A stretch of DNA of 64,000 nucleotides from Ottowia flava (GCF_042680565.1 NZ_JBHUEJ010000036.1:124001-188000); one strand, 5' to 3'; positions 24,560 through 33,750 are shown, counted from the first letter of the stretch. The notes: generated by a model from the letters alone, not told the origin. Program-made: numbers and translations.

Positions 24560-25504
24560 ATGAAAACCTCAAAAATCATAGCAATCAGCACTGACTCACG
24601 GTTGCGTTTGCCACAAAAAGCCCCAGCAAAATCAATCATGCGCCGGCGTGCGCAGCGGGGTATCACGCTGATTGAACTGATGGTGGGTATCGCCATCGGT
24701 CTGTTGGTGGTCGCCGTTGCCGCAGGGGCTTTGATGGTCTCGCGCGGTGTCTCCGGCACCGTCAGCGACGCCAGCGGCATCCAGCAGCAGGCCGCATATG
24801 CGCTGCGCGTCATCGGCGCGCAGTTGCGCCAAGCCGGCTCGGTCCGCCTTGACCTCAATCCTGTGACCACGAGCACCGCCACCGCTGCCGAAAAGCTTTT
24901 GGCACCAGTAGCTTTCGAGACAAAAACTGACACAGCAAAAGCGCGCCCCTTCGACCTTGGCCAACCGGCCGCCTTGTTCAGCGGCACCAACAATACACTC
25001 ACCGTCGGCTTCGCCCGTGACCAACAGAACGTCTTTGTCGACAGCAAAGCCATGACCTTAGCGCGCAATTGCATGGGCGGCCCTAGCGACACTTCCACCG
25101 AGACAACCTTTGAACATCAGTTGGTCTCCAGCGTTTTTCAGGTGGACAGCAGCAACCAGCTGACTTGCGCTGGCAACGGTCTGGCAGCGCAGGCCGTCAT
25201 CCAGAACGTCGCGAATTTCAGGGTGCGCTATTTGGTACAGGACGCGACCAGCACACTCGGCAGCCCGACCATCCGCTACGTGGACGCCTCCGCGGTCGGC
25301 ACCAACTGGGGCCGGGTGCAAGGCGTGGAGGTTTGCCTGGTGCTTTACGGGCACGAAGCCATCGACATGCCTGCAGGCAGCAAATACACCGATTGCGACG
25401 GCAGCACTAAGGTGGACATGACCACGCTGACCGGCACACGCGCCAAGCGCATGCATTTGGTATTCCGTAACGTGTTTCAGTTGCGCAGCCAGGGGCTGGT
25501 GTGA
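24560..25504 (+). CDS. pilW: Type IV pilus minor pilin PilW
   Basis: A 314-residue prepilin. The cleavage site AQRG/ITLIELMVGIAIG lies after an unusually long 34-residue leader (MKTSKIIAISTDSRL...), so the true start may be the ATG at 24638, which gives MRRRAQRG. The globular part has the PilW pattern SGIQQQAAYALRVIGAQLRQAG. The stop overlaps the next frame by 4 bp. PilW connects the minor-pilin tip complex. Confidence 0.9.
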   Translation: MKTSKIIAISTDSRLRLPQKAPAKSIMRRRAQRGITLIELMVGIAIGLLVVAVAAGALMVSRGVSGTVSDASGIQQQAAYALRVIGAQLRQAGSVRLDLNPVTTSTATAAEKLLAPVAFETKTDTAKARPFDLGQPAALFSGTNNTLTVGFARDQQNVFVDSKAMTLARNCMGGPSDTSTETTFEHQLVSSVFQVDSSNQLTCAGNGLAAQAVIQNVANFRVRYLVQDATSTLGSPTIRYVDASAVGTNWGRVQGVEVCLVLYGHEAIDMPAGSKYTDCDGSTKVDMTTLTGTRAKRMHLVFRNVFQLRSQGLV

Positions 25505-25515
25505 GAGGCGGCGCC

Positions 25516-26301
25516 ATGAATCTTGTCAAGCCCTTCCACGTGTCTGCCCACCGCCAGCGCGGCGTAGCGCTGTTTGTCGTGTTGGTGTTCGTGATGCTTT
25601 CCATGCTGTTGGCATTGTGGGCGTCGCGCACCTCGCTATTCAACGAAATGGTCGTCGGCAACGACGCCGACTACCAGCGCGCCTTTGAGGCTGCCCAAGC
25701 TCTGCTCCAGGACGCCGAACTCGACATTCGGGGCGAATACGCTGACGGCCAACCTTATCCCCTCACTGGCTACTGCGCCGGTGATCTGTGCCGCAAAGCC
25801 CCCCCCTACCAAATTCCGCTGGAAGCCAAAGAAGTGAGCGCTCTTTTGGCTGCGCTGGAAAACCAGCCCACACGCTGCGCGAAAGGGCTCTGCCTTAAGC
25901 GTGCCGGCCGGCAGGACTTCTGGAACACCACTGCCTCAACAACCTTGAATGCTGGTGAATTCAGATTGTCTCAATTGGCCGTAGAGAACGTCGGCGCGCG
26001 TTACGGCCAATTTACGGGTGCCGCCTTCGAATCCAGCGATAGTGCGCCTGCCAACCCGATTCTGGCCGACCGTTCCGCCAACGATCGAGGCGGCTGGTAT
26101 TGGATCGAAGTGCTGCCCTACGACGAAAGCAGCAAGACTGCAGCCCTGATCACTGACTCCACCGCCGGTGCTGCCAATCGACTTCCGCTGAACCTGACGC
26201 CGAGCGTGGTGTACCGCATCACCGCGCTCGCCTATGGCCGCAAAGCCAACACGATGGTGGTGTTGCAGGAAACCTATGCGCCTCAACGCCTCAAGGATTG
26301 A
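25516..26301 (+). CDS. pilX: Type IV pilus assembly protein PilX
   Basis: A 261-residue PilX/GspK-like minor pilin. The prepilin site is RQRG/VALFVVLVFVMLSMLLAL. It lacks the usual Glu at +5, which is normal for this pilin class because it sits at the tip. The PilX signature NDADYQRAFEAAQALLQDAE follows the helix. AGAGG lies 9 nt before the ATG at 25516; an upstream GTG at 25501 overlaps the pilW stop and would also work. It is expected to bridge the other minor pilins to PilY1. Confidence 0.88.
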   Translation: MNLVKPFHVSAHRQRGVALFVVLVFVMLSMLLALWASRTSLFNEMVVGNDADYQRAFEAAQALLQDAELDIRGEYADGQPYPLTGYCAGDLCRKAPPYQIPLEAKEVSALLAALENQPTRCAKGLCLKRAGRQDFWNTTASTTLNAGEFRLSQLAVENVGARYGQFTGAAFESSDSAPANPILADRSANDRGGWYWIEVLPYDESSKTAALITDSTAGAANRLPLNLTPSVVYRITALAYGRKANTMVVLQETYAPQRLKD

Positions 26302-26378
26302 CCGATTCCCGAGCGCCTGCTTGTCTTCACCGACCTGACCAATTGACCATAAGAACTGACTCGTCCGACGGGAGCCAA

Positions 26379-29300
26379 ATGATGTCCTTCAACTCTCAAC
26401 ACCCCCCCCGTTTCCGCAAAAGCTTGCTGGCTCTTGCCGCAGGCGCCGTGCTGGCACCGCACGCCGCCTGGGCCTTGACGCTGACCACCGCCCCACCTGG
26501 AACGATCACCCCTTACGTGGCGCCCAACGTGATTCTGTCGTTGGACGACTCGGGCAGTATGAGCGATGGGAGCAGCGGTATGTACTCTGCCAATGGCACC
26601 TATCTAGGAAAGCGTTACGAGGTGTTGAAAAACGCGGTTACCGAGGTCTTCAACGACACCACGCTGCTGCCCGAAGGCAAAATTCGACTCGCTTGGCAAA
26701 CCATGAATGACAAAACCAAAGTGGGTGGTCAGCAGTGGGTGACGCAGCTAAGCACTGCTGCCGCGTCAGCGAGCACCTCGGCGACCACGGTCAACCGAAA
26801 CCTCATGCGTCCGCTTTCAGGTGCCCACCGCACCAACTTTCTGACGTTCATGAACAACTTTACGGCGAGCGGAAATACGCCGTCGCACCTTATGGTGCAA
26901 CGCGCCGACGAATACATGCGCGCTCCCCTCAGCCCAAATGGCCCCTGGGCAACGGTGCCCGGCGGTCCAGCCGGCGACTACCTTGGTTGCCGACGCAACT
27001 ACCACATCCTGCTGACTGACGGCGGATGGAACAACCCTGCAACTTATCAGAGCACCAGCCCGCTGAACTACGATGGCGTAACTCTCGCCTTGCCCGATGG
27101 CACGGTCTACGACATCAATTCGGCGCAAACTCAACTCTACCGAGACAAGGACTCCGTTCCTGGCAATTACAACACGACCCACTCCGTCCTGGCCGACTGG
27201 GCGTTCTACAGTTGGTCGACCGCGTTGAAGACTTCCGGACTGGTCGGGTCTCCTGATCCCTCGAACGAGTACCGTGACGCACCCGCTACTGAGACTTTCA
27301 CCAATCGTGTCAGCGGTGCAAACGCGACGCTAAACAAGTTCTGGAATCCTCGCTACAACCCGGCGACTTGGCCTCACATGGTGACGTTCACCATCGGTTT
27401 TAGCAGCGCCGCATTGCCCACAAAAAATTACAGACCCAATGGGACCAGTGCGGGCATGACTGCGCCGTCTTCCACACTGCCCTATGGCTACGATGGCAAC
27501 CTGGCTGACTATGCCAATGGCACTTACGTCTGGAAAGCCAGCACGGATAGAGGCCAAGACATGTGGCACTCGGCCCTCAACGGCCGAGGGCAGTTCTACG
27601 CCGTAGAAAAAGGCGAGGATTTGAAGGCAGCGTTCCGGGCCATCATCGGCGCGATCAACGTTGAAACCGAGCCCGACACCACCTCAACCGCAGCCAGCGG
27701 TTCCAACGTCTCGCGCAACGACGTTGGCAAGTTCACCGGCAACTACGAGCCCAAGAAAGCCTGGAAGGGCTTTGTCACTGCTGAAACGGTTCTGAACGAC
27801 GGGTCTACTACTCCTACCGCTACGTGGGCCAACAAGAACACGGCAGACAAGCTGGACGATCTGACAGACGCACAGGTCAATACCAACCGCCTGATCCTGA
27901 GTTGGAGCGACGCTTGGTTGGGTGCCACTGGCCAACCTTACAAGGGCGGCGTATCGTTCAAATGGGCCAATGACGCCACGTACTTAAGCGCAACGCAAAA
28001 ATCCACGCTGGGCCTCGCTGGCAGCACGCCCGTGGCCACCAGCGGCCAAGCCATCGTGAACTACATTCGTGGTAACCGAAGTCAAGAGGGCACCACCACA
28101 ACCAAGCCGTTCCGCGTGCGTCAGAGCCGGCAGGGCGACATCGTCAACTCCAACGTGTGGTACACCGGCGCACCCGCCAGTGGTTACACCCGCAAAGGCT
28201 ACACGGCCTTTGTTCGCAACAACGCAGCGCGCGAGCCGATGATCTACGTGGGCGGTAACGACGGCATGCTCCACGGCTTTTCGGCCACTGACGGCAGCGA
28301 GAAGATTGCCTATGTGCCCCGTGGCGTCATCGCCAGCCTTCCCGCTCTGGCAGGCCCTGGTTATTCGCACAAGTATTATGTAGATGGCTCGCCAATGACC
28401 GGGGACGTCGACATGAGTACGGGCGTACAGGACAGCGACGATTCGGGCTACGACGACACTACCAACACCCCCGACTGGCGTACTTTGCTTGTTGGCACGC
28501 TGGGCGCCGGCGGTAAGGGGTATTTTGTGCTGGATGTCACCAATCCCGGCGCGGGCCCCAACCCAGACGGCGTTCCAGGATTTGCTGAAGACAGCGCACG
28601 ACAACTGGTAAAACTCGACCGTACGAGAGGTGCCAGCGAGGCGGCACCGGACTGCGCAGCCATGAGCGGAGCAGCGAAAGCCGCCTGCCTGACGGCGGTG
28701 GAGGAAGACCGGGACATCGGCCTGATCACCGCTCTGCCTGTGCTGGACGAAACCAACATAATGCGCACCAGCCAGATCACGCGGATGAACAACAATCGTT
28801 GGGCCGTCGTACTTGGCAACGGCTACAACAGCACTAACCAGCGGCCAGTGCTGCTGATCCAATACCTGGATGGGGACAGGGAATTGTTGCGACTGCCCGT
28901 CGCAGGGACGGTCAGCGCCCCTCCCACGATTGGGACCGGTCTGGCCAAAGACAATGGGCTGTCTGCCCCGCGACTGTTGGATCTGAACGGCGACGGCCGC
29001 TCAGACGTCGCGTATGCGGGAGACAACTTGGGCAACTTGTGGAAGTTCGATTTGACCGACTACGACGCCACCAAATGGAAAGTGGCCTTCAGCGGCAGCC
29101 CGTTGTTCACTGCCACAGGGCCTTCATCGCTAGGTGCCACCACACGCCCCAATGCGCAACCGATCACCGTTGCCCCAACGGTCGTGGCCAATGACCGAAT
29201 GATGACGGTGACGGCCTCCGGTGTCACCAGCACGCGGTCTGTGGGTGGGGTCATGGTGGCCTTTGGCACCGGCCGCAACGTCACGACGACCGACCCTACT

Positions 29301-29966
29301 GATGTGTTGGTGCAGACCCTTTACTCGGTGTTGGACAACACACGTTATAAAGTAAAAACCATCTCTGGCAAGGGTAAGCGTCTGGAAGTGCACCCTGGGG
29401 ATTCAGCCAAGAAGATTCCCGCGCCAGCGGCGCTCGGGACGGGAGTGACCGCTGCCAAATTGGCCGAACGCAAGATCACTGATGTCAGCACTGGCGGAAG
29501 AGTGGACGAGAAGGACGTGCTCGACATGAGCACCTGGTCCAACCACAACGGGTGGTACATGGATTTGCCGGCCACCGGCGAGCGCCTGCTGAAAAACATG
29601 GAGCGCTACGACAACACCAATCTGCTGGTCGTCTATTCGCAAGTGCCGGCCAAGGGCTCCGACGAAGTCGACGCCAACACCGAAAGCTGCTCCGCCACAA
29701 TGCCTAAAGACGAGGTGCAGTACCGCACGCTGCTCAACATCATGGACGGCAAGCGGCCATCGGTGCAATTGGTCGACGCCAACAACGACGGACTGTTCAA
29801 CTCCGCCGACGGTGGTGTGTCACGTGTGCGCGTGCTCAAAGGTTCGCACAACCTTATCGCTAAAAGCCGCGACCGCATGCTGGACATCAATGCGAAAAGC
29901 CAGAAGGAAGCACTGGCCCGGATGCCAGAGCAGGCGCTCCGTCCAAGCTGGCGCCAGGTGAAGTGA
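26379..29966 (+). CDS. pilY1: Type IV pilus tip adhesin/mechanosensor PilY1
   Basis: A 1195-residue secreted protein with a signal peptide (SLLALAAGAVLAPHAAWA). The N-terminal half is a von Willebrand A-like domain with the MIDAS motif D56-D-S58-G-S60. The C-terminal half is the PilC/PilY1 beta-propeller, with the calcium loop D868-x-N-x-D-x-x-x-D876 leading into YAGDNLGNLWKFDL. A second EF-hand-like loop starts at D1133 (DANNDGLFNSAD). PilY1 caps the minor-pilin complex and mediates adhesion and Ca2+-dependent control of retraction. GGGAG lies 5-8 nt before the ATGATG start. Confidence 0.95.
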   Translation: MMSFNSQHPPRFRKSLLALAAGAVLAPHAAWALTLTTAPPGTITPYVAPNVILSLDDSGSMSDGSSGMYSANGTYLGKRYEVLKNAVTEVFNDTTLLPEGKIRLAWQTMNDKTKVGGQQWVTQLSTAAASASTSATTVNRNLMRPLSGAHRTNFLTFMNNFTASGNTPSHLMVQRADEYMRAPLSPNGPWATVPGGPAGDYLGCRRNYHILLTDGGWNNPATYQSTSPLNYDGVTLALPDGTVYDINSAQTQLYRDKDSVPGNYNTTHSVLADWAFYSWSTALKTSGLVGSPDPSNEYRDAPATETFTNRVSGANATLNKFWNPRYNPATWPHMVTFTIGFSSAALPTKNYRPNGTSAGMTAPSSTLPYGYDGNLADYANGTYVWKASTDRGQDMWHSALNGRGQFYAVEKGEDLKAAFRAIIGAINVETEPDTTSTAASGSNVSRNDVGKFTGNYEPKKAWKGFVTAETVLNDGSTTPTATWANKNTADKLDDLTDAQVNTNRLILSWSDAWLGATGQPYKGGVSFKWANDATYLSATQKSTLGLAGSTPVATSGQAIVNYIRGNRSQEGTTTTKPFRVRQSRQGDIVNSNVWYTGAPASGYTRKGYTAFVRNNAAREPMIYVGGNDGMLHGFSATDGSEKIAYVPRGVIASLPALAGPGYSHKYYVDGSPMTGDVDMSTGVQDSDDSGYDDTTNTPDWRTLLVGTLGAGGKGYFVLDVTNPGAGPNPDGVPGFAEDSARQLVKLDRTRGASEAAPDCAAMSGAAKAACLTAVEEDRDIGLITALPVLDETNIMRTSQITRMNNNRWAVVLGNGYNSTNQRPVLLIQYLDGDRELLRLPVAGTVSAPPTIGTGLAKDNGLSAPRLLDLNGDGRSDVAYAGDNLGNLWKFDLTDYDATKWKVAFSGSPLFTATGPSSLGATTRPNAQPITVAPTVVANDRMMTVTASGVTSTRSVGGVMVAFGTGRNVTTTDPTDVLVQTLYSVLDNTRYKVKTISGKGKRLEVHPGDSAKKIPAPAALGTGVTAAKLAERKITDVSTGGRVDEKDVLDMSTWSNHNGWYMDLPATGERLLKNMERYDNTNLLVVYSQVPAKGSDEVDANTESCSATMPKDEVQYRTLLNIMDGKRPSVQLVDANNDGLFNSADGGVSRVRVLKGSHNLIAKSRDRMLDINAKSQKEALARMPEQALRPSWRQVK

Positions 29967-29979
29967 AGGAGAAACTTGA

Positions 29980-30420
29980 ATGACCGTGCAAATGAACAAG
30001 CAAGCGGGAGGTTTCACACTCATCGAGGTGATGATCGTCGTCGCCATAGTGGCCATCCTGTCAGCGATTGCTCTGCCAAGCTATTCAGAATACGTCCGCC
30101 GCGGACATCGTGCCGATGCTCGGGCTGGCTTGTTACAAGCTCAGCAATGGCTGGAACGCGCGTCGACAGCGACAGGCGTCTACCCAACCAGCTTGCCTGC
30201 CTCCTTGACTTGGGGAACTGACTCGGCGAAGCGGTACACGATTGGTTTCGCGAGTGGCAATACCAGTGCCGCATTCACACTGACAGCGACGCCCAAGAAT
30301 CCGGGACCGCAGGCTGGCGACAAATGCGGGATCTATACGCTTTCGAACACCGGAGTCCGAGGCGCGAACGGCAAATTGTCGGGTGCCTCAGGCTATAACC
30401 CAGATTGCTGGGGCAAATGA
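29980..30420 (+). CDS. pilE: Type IV pilin PilE-like
   Basis: A 146-residue pilin with cleavage site QAGG/FTLIEVMIVVAIVAILSAI (Glu at +5), then the pilin helix ALPSYSEYVRRGHRADARA. A C-terminal Cys pair (DKCGIYTL and YNPDCWGK) forms the D-region disulphide. AAGGAG lies 7 nt upstream of the ATG. It closes the minor-pilin operon, where PilE is usually found, so it is more likely a minor pilin than the major subunit. A terminator follows 57 bp later. Confidence 0.92.
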   Translation: MTVQMNKQAGGFTLIEVMIVVAIVAILSAIALPSYSEYVRRGHRADARAGLLQAQQWLERASTATGVYPTSLPASLTWGTDSAKRYTIGFASGNTSAAFTLTATPKNPGPQAGDKCGIYTLSNTGVRGANGKLSGASGYNPDCWGK

Positions 30421-30447
30421 GTGGCGCATGCCGCCATGTCAGAATGT

Positions 30448-30476
30448 TTGCACACGTAAACTGCTGACCGAATAAT
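30448..30476 (+). promoter_or_regulatory. Candidate sigma-70 promoter for prfA
   Basis: TTGCAC (30448-30453), a 17-nt spacer and AATAAT (30471-30476). The predicted start is near 30483, inside the 5' arm of the terminator that closes the pilus operon and 26 nt before the prfA ATG. There is no recognisable Shine-Dalgarno in that leader. Confidence 0.55.
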
Positions 30477-30477
30477 G

Positions 30478-30503
30478 AAAACCGGCGACATCGCCGGTTT
30501 TTT
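30478..30503 (+). terminator. Rho-independent terminator of the minor-pilin operon
   Basis: CCGGCG-ACAT-CGCCGG with flanking AAAA/TTTT and a run of six T residues. It ends 5 nt before the prfA start codon, so the terminator and the prfA leader overlap. Confidence 0.92.
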
Positions 30504-30508
30504 CGTCC

Positions 30509-31591
30509 ATGACGCCGTCTCTCCGTTCTCAACTATTCCGCTACGCCGAGCGCCTGAGCGAGCTGAACTTTCTCCTCACCCGCCCGGACATCATGGCCGA
30601 CATGGCGCAGTTCATGAAGCTGTCGCGCGAGCACACGGAGGTTTCGGCCGTGGCCGAGCGCTGGGCGCGGTTTCAGCAGCGCGAGGCCGATCTGGCGGCG
30701 GCGCAGGACATGCTAGGCGACCCCGACATGGCCGACATGGCGCGCGAGGAGATCGCCGCCAGCGAAGCCGAATTGACGGAACTGGACGCCGACCTCCAGC
30801 GCATGCTGCTGCCCAAGGACCCGGACGACGCGCGCCCTGCCTTCGTGGAGATTCGTGCGGGCACCGGTGGTGACGAATCGGCGCTGTTCGCGGGCGACCT
30901 GGCGCGCATGTACACGCGCTACGCCGCCATCCAGGGCTGGCGCGTGGAGGTGATGAGCGAATCGCCGGCCGAGTTGGGGGGTTACAAGGAACTGGTGCTG
31001 CGCATCGAAGGCGACGACGTCTATGGCAAGCTGCGCTTCGAGTCGGGTGGCCACCGGGTACAGCGCGTGCCCGCTACTGAGACCCAGGGCCGCATCCACA
31101 CCAGCGCGGCCACCGTTGCGGTGATGCCCGAACCCGACGAGGCCGAGGCGATCACGCTGAACCCGGCCGACTTGCGCATCGACACCTTCCGCGCCAGTGG
31201 CGCGGGCGGCCAGCACATCAACAAGACCGATTCCGCCGTGCGCGTGGTGCACCTGCCCACCGGCATCGTGGCCGAATGCCAGGACGGCCGCAGCCAGCAC
31301 GCCAACAAGGCGCAGGCCTTGCGGGTATTGCAGGCGCGGCTACAAGAAAAAGAGCGCACCGAGCGCATGACGAAGGAAGCGGCGACGCGCAAGGGCCTGA
31401 TCGGCAGCGGCGACCGCAGCGACCGCATCCGCACCTACAACTTCCCCCAGGGCCGCCTGACCGACCACCGCATCAACCTGACGCTGTACAAGCTGGGCCT
31501 GATCATGGAAGGCGACCTGCAGGACGTGGTGAACGCCCTGCGCGGCGCGCGCGAGGCCGAATTGATGGCCGAACTGGAAGTCAACGCCTGA
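30509..31591 (+). CDS. prfA: Peptide chain release factor 1
   Basis: A 360-residue class I release factor that reads UAA and UAG stop codons and triggers peptide release. The GGQ motif is G233-G-Q235 (GAGGQHINKTDSA), whose Gln is the target of PrmC, encoded nearby. The stop-codon-reading PxT tripeptide is P188-A-T190 (RVPATETQGRIHTS), which marks RF1 rather than RF2. Length equals E. coli RF1. It lies 88 bp downstream of pilE, with its own candidate promoter nested in the pilE terminator. Confidence 0.98.
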   Translation: MTPSLRSQLFRYAERLSELNFLLTRPDIMADMAQFMKLSREHTEVSAVAERWARFQQREADLAAAQDMLGDPDMADMAREEIAASEAELTELDADLQRMLLPKDPDDARPAFVEIRAGTGGDESALFAGDLARMYTRYAAIQGWRVEVMSESPAELGGYKELVLRIEGDDVYGKLRFESGGHRVQRVPATETQGRIHTSAATVAVMPEPDEAEAITLNPADLRIDTFRASGAGGQHINKTDSAVRVVHLPTGIVAECQDGRSQHANKAQALRVLQARLQEKERTERMTKEAATRKGLIGSGDRSDRIRTYNFPQGRLTDHRINLTLYKLGLIMEGDLQDVVNALRGAREAELMAELEVNA

Positions 31592-31692
31592 CGTGCCTTG
31601 GCCACCGCCGCACCCTATCATGGGCGCTGCGTTGCACGCCGACGCTGCCGCCGCCCGGCGCAGAACGGCGGTTGAAAGAATGGAGTTTCCCC

Positions 31693-32127
31693 ATGCGTGA
31701 GCCGAAGTTGCTGTCTCGCCCATCCACCGTCATCCTGCCCCGCGCGGCTCGCCGCCGCGCCCGAGCGCCTCTGGCCTGCGCCGCCGCGGGTGCGCTCGCC
31801 CTGCTGCTGGCCGGCTGCACGGGCGGCACGCCCTGGGGCGCGACGCCGCAGCGCATCGAGATCCCGGTGCCCGACCTGAGCAAGGCGCCCCAGGTGTTTG
31901 ACGGCGTGTCGGGCTCGACCGCCGGCTCGCAGCGCGTGGCCGACAGGGTGCGCAGCGCCCTGGCCGCGCAGCCCAGCCTGGCGGGCGTGCAGGTCGAAGG
32001 GTTGGAGGGCGGCCTGATCGTGCTGAGCGGGCGCGTGCCGTCGCCCAACGAACGGCAACTGGCCGTGCAGACCGCGCGCAGCGTGACCGGCGTCACCAAC
32101 GTGGTCGACCGGCTGACCGCGCCCTGA
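31693..32127 (+). CDS. BON-domain lipoprotein
   Basis: A 144-residue protein with an Arg-rich N-region, a hydrophobic stretch (GALALLLAGC) ending in a lipobox LLAGC, then a linker and one BON domain (about residues 75-142, with LVQVEGLEGG-like and GVTNVVDRL elements). BON domains bind phospholipid or envelope surfaces. It lies between prfA and prmC, which are normally adjacent or close. It could be an OsmY/YraP-like envelope-stability lipoprotein; the role is inferred from the domain only. Confidence 0.8.
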   Translation: MREPKLLSRPSTVILPRAARRRARAPLACAAAGALALLLAGCTGGTPWGATPQRIEIPVPDLSKAPQVFDGVSGSTAGSQRVADRVRSALAAQPSLAGVQVEGLEGGLIVLSGRVPSPNERQLAVQTARSVTGVTNVVDRLTAP

Positions 32128-32165
32128 TGGCCTCAGGGCACGCCGCTCGTCGCCCAGCATAGGTT

Positions 32166-32222
32166 TTTTAAGCCAATTCAGCCCTGCGCCCTACAACCAT
32201 CTGCGCAGGCAGCTATATTTTT
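32166..32222 (+). repeat. R element copy 8
   Basis: GCCCTACAACCATCTGCGCA-type core (32187-32215), preceded by AAGCCAATTCAG and followed by TATATTTTTG. The prmC GTG start lies 8 nt after the GCTAT of the element, so R8 supplies the prmC leader. Confidence 0.9.
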
Positions 32223-33083
32223 GTGAGTAACCTGCACACCGAATCAGCCCCCCCGGCCACGGTGGCCGACGCCCTGCGCCGCTTGGCGGACGACGGCCTG
32301 CCGCGGCGGGAGGCGCAGATGCTGCTGCTGCACGTGCTGGGCCAACCCACGCACGCCCGCGCCTGGCTGCTGACGCACGATGGCGACGCCCTGCCCGCGT
32401 CTGCCGCCGACCGGCTGCCGGCCTTGGCCGCGCGGCGCTTAAACGGCGAGCCCATCGCCTACCTGGTCGGCCACAAGGCCTTCCACGGGCTGACGCTGCA
32501 GGTCGACGCGCGCGTCCTGGACCCGCGCGACGACACCGAAACCCTGGTCGACTGGGCGCTCAGCCTGCTGCCGCCGGGCGCCGCGGCCGACGTGCTGGAC
32601 CTGGGCACGGGCAGCGGCGCCATCGCCCTGGCCGTCGCCCAGCAGCGGCCGCAGGCGCGCGTGTCCGCCGTCGACGCCAGCCTTGACGCCCTGGCCGTCG
32701 CGCGCGCCAACGCCGATCGGCTGGGCCTGCCCGTTGCGCTGCACCACGGCAGTTGGTTCACGCCCGTGGCGGGGCAGCGGTTCGACCTGGTGCTGAGCAA
32801 CCCGCCCTACATCGCCGAGGGCGACGCCCACCTGCCTGCGCTGGCGCACGAGCCGCGCGCGGCGCTGGTCAGCGGCGCCGATGGGCTGGACGACCTGCGC
32901 CACCTCGTCGCCCACGCGCCCGCGCACCTGCGCCCGGGCGGCTGGCTGCTGCTGGAACACGGCTGGGACCAGGCCATGGCGGTGCGGGGTCTGCTGCAAC
33001 TGGCGGGCTTTGCCGAAGTGCAGTCGAGGCACGACCTGGGCGGGGTGGAACGCTGCTCCGGCGGGCGCTGGCCCGGCGCCTGA
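32223..33083 (+). CDS. prmC: Peptide chain release factor N5-glutamine methyltransferase
   Basis: A 286-residue SAM methyltransferase that methylates the GGQ glutamine of RF1 and RF2. Motif I is VLDLGTGSGAIALAVA and the catalytic NPPY is N193-P-P-Y196. An N-terminal helical domain (residues 1-85) binds the release factor. Length is close to E. coli PrmC (277). The start is a GTG. No clear Shine-Dalgarno sequence is visible because the leader is an R element, so an ATG-less or internal start cannot be ruled out. Confidence 0.95.
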   Translation: MSNLHTESAPPATVADALRRLADDGLPRREAQMLLLHVLGQPTHARAWLLTHDGDALPASAADRLPALAARRLNGEPIAYLVGHKAFHGLTLQVDARVLDPRDDTETLVDWALSLLPPGAAADVLDLGTGSGAIALAVAQQRPQARVSAVDASLDALAVARANADRLGLPVALHHGSWFTPVAGQRFDLVLSNPPYIAEGDAHLPALAHEPRAALVSGADGLDDLRHLVAHAPAHLRPGGWLLLEHGWDQAMAVRGLLQLAGFAEVQSRHDLGGVERCSGGRWPGA

Positions 33084-33222
33084 CGGGCCAACGCGGCTCT
33101 TCCGCTTGCCCACGCCTTGCGTGCCGCGGCCCAGCGTCACAATTTCGAGCCCTAAGTCACACCCGCCGCGCCGATCCGCGATTTGTCGGCGCCGGCTGAC
33201 GGCGCGGGTCGGGGCTCGCGCG

Positions 33223-33228
33223 TAATAT
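33223..33228 (+). promoter_or_regulatory. Candidate -10 box for the repeat-rich BON lipoprotein
   Basis: TAATAT lies 36 nt upstream of the ATG at 33265 in the gap after prmC, with AGAGG in between as ribosome site. No convincing -35 box is seen. Confidence 0.35.
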
Positions 33229-33264
33229 GAATGCCAAACACCCTGTTCCCGAGAGGAAAAAGCC

Positions 33265-33729
33265 ATGCCCCGCCGCCTGTTCATCCCCACCGTGCTGGCC
33301 CTGTCCGCCGCCACGCTGCTGTCCGCCTGCGCCTCCGATGGCTATTACGGTGACGGTGGCTACTACCCGGATGGGCGCTATTCCGACGGCCGTTACCCCG
33401 ATGGGCGCTACTATCCCGATGGCCGCTATCCCGACCAGCGCCGCTACCCGGATGGCCGCTACCCCGGCGGCCGCACCCCCGAGCAGGCCACCGAAGACTA
33501 CAACCGGGTCGGCACCTACCAGCGTGAAGATCTGGTGCGGCGCGTGCAGGCCGCCTTCCGCGCCGACCGGCGGCTGGGCACCAGCATCCTGGTCGAATCG
33601 CCCAGCGCGGGCGTGATCCGCCTGAGCGGCACGCCGATCGCCGGTCAGCCCGCGTTCGGCCTGGCGATCGACACCGCCCGCCGCGTGCCGGGTGTGCGTG
33701 AAGTCGAAAACCGCCTCGCCACGCACTGA
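33265..33729 (+). CDS. BON-domain lipoprotein with tandem Tyr-Pro-Asp-Gly-Arg repeats
   Basis: A 154-residue lipoprotein with lipobox LLSAC near residue 21. Residues 26-70 are about eight imperfect repeats of the unit YPDGR (variants YSDGR, YPDQR, YPGGR). A BON domain follows (about residues 85-152, with VIRLSGTPI and GVREVENRLATH). The domain suggests envelope phospholipid binding; the repeats resemble a flexible spacer. GAGAGG precedes the ATG. I recognise no specific gene name. A strong terminator follows. Confidence 0.82.
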   Translation: MPRRLFIPTVLALSAATLLSACASDGYYGDGGYYPDGRYSDGRYPDGRYYPDGRYPDQRRYPDGRYPGGRTPEQATEDYNRVGTYQREDLVRRVQAAFRADRRLGTSILVESPSAGVIRLSGTPIAGQPAFGLAIDTARRVPGVREVENRLATH

Positions 33730-33750
33730 GCGCAGCGCCCCACGAACCAA

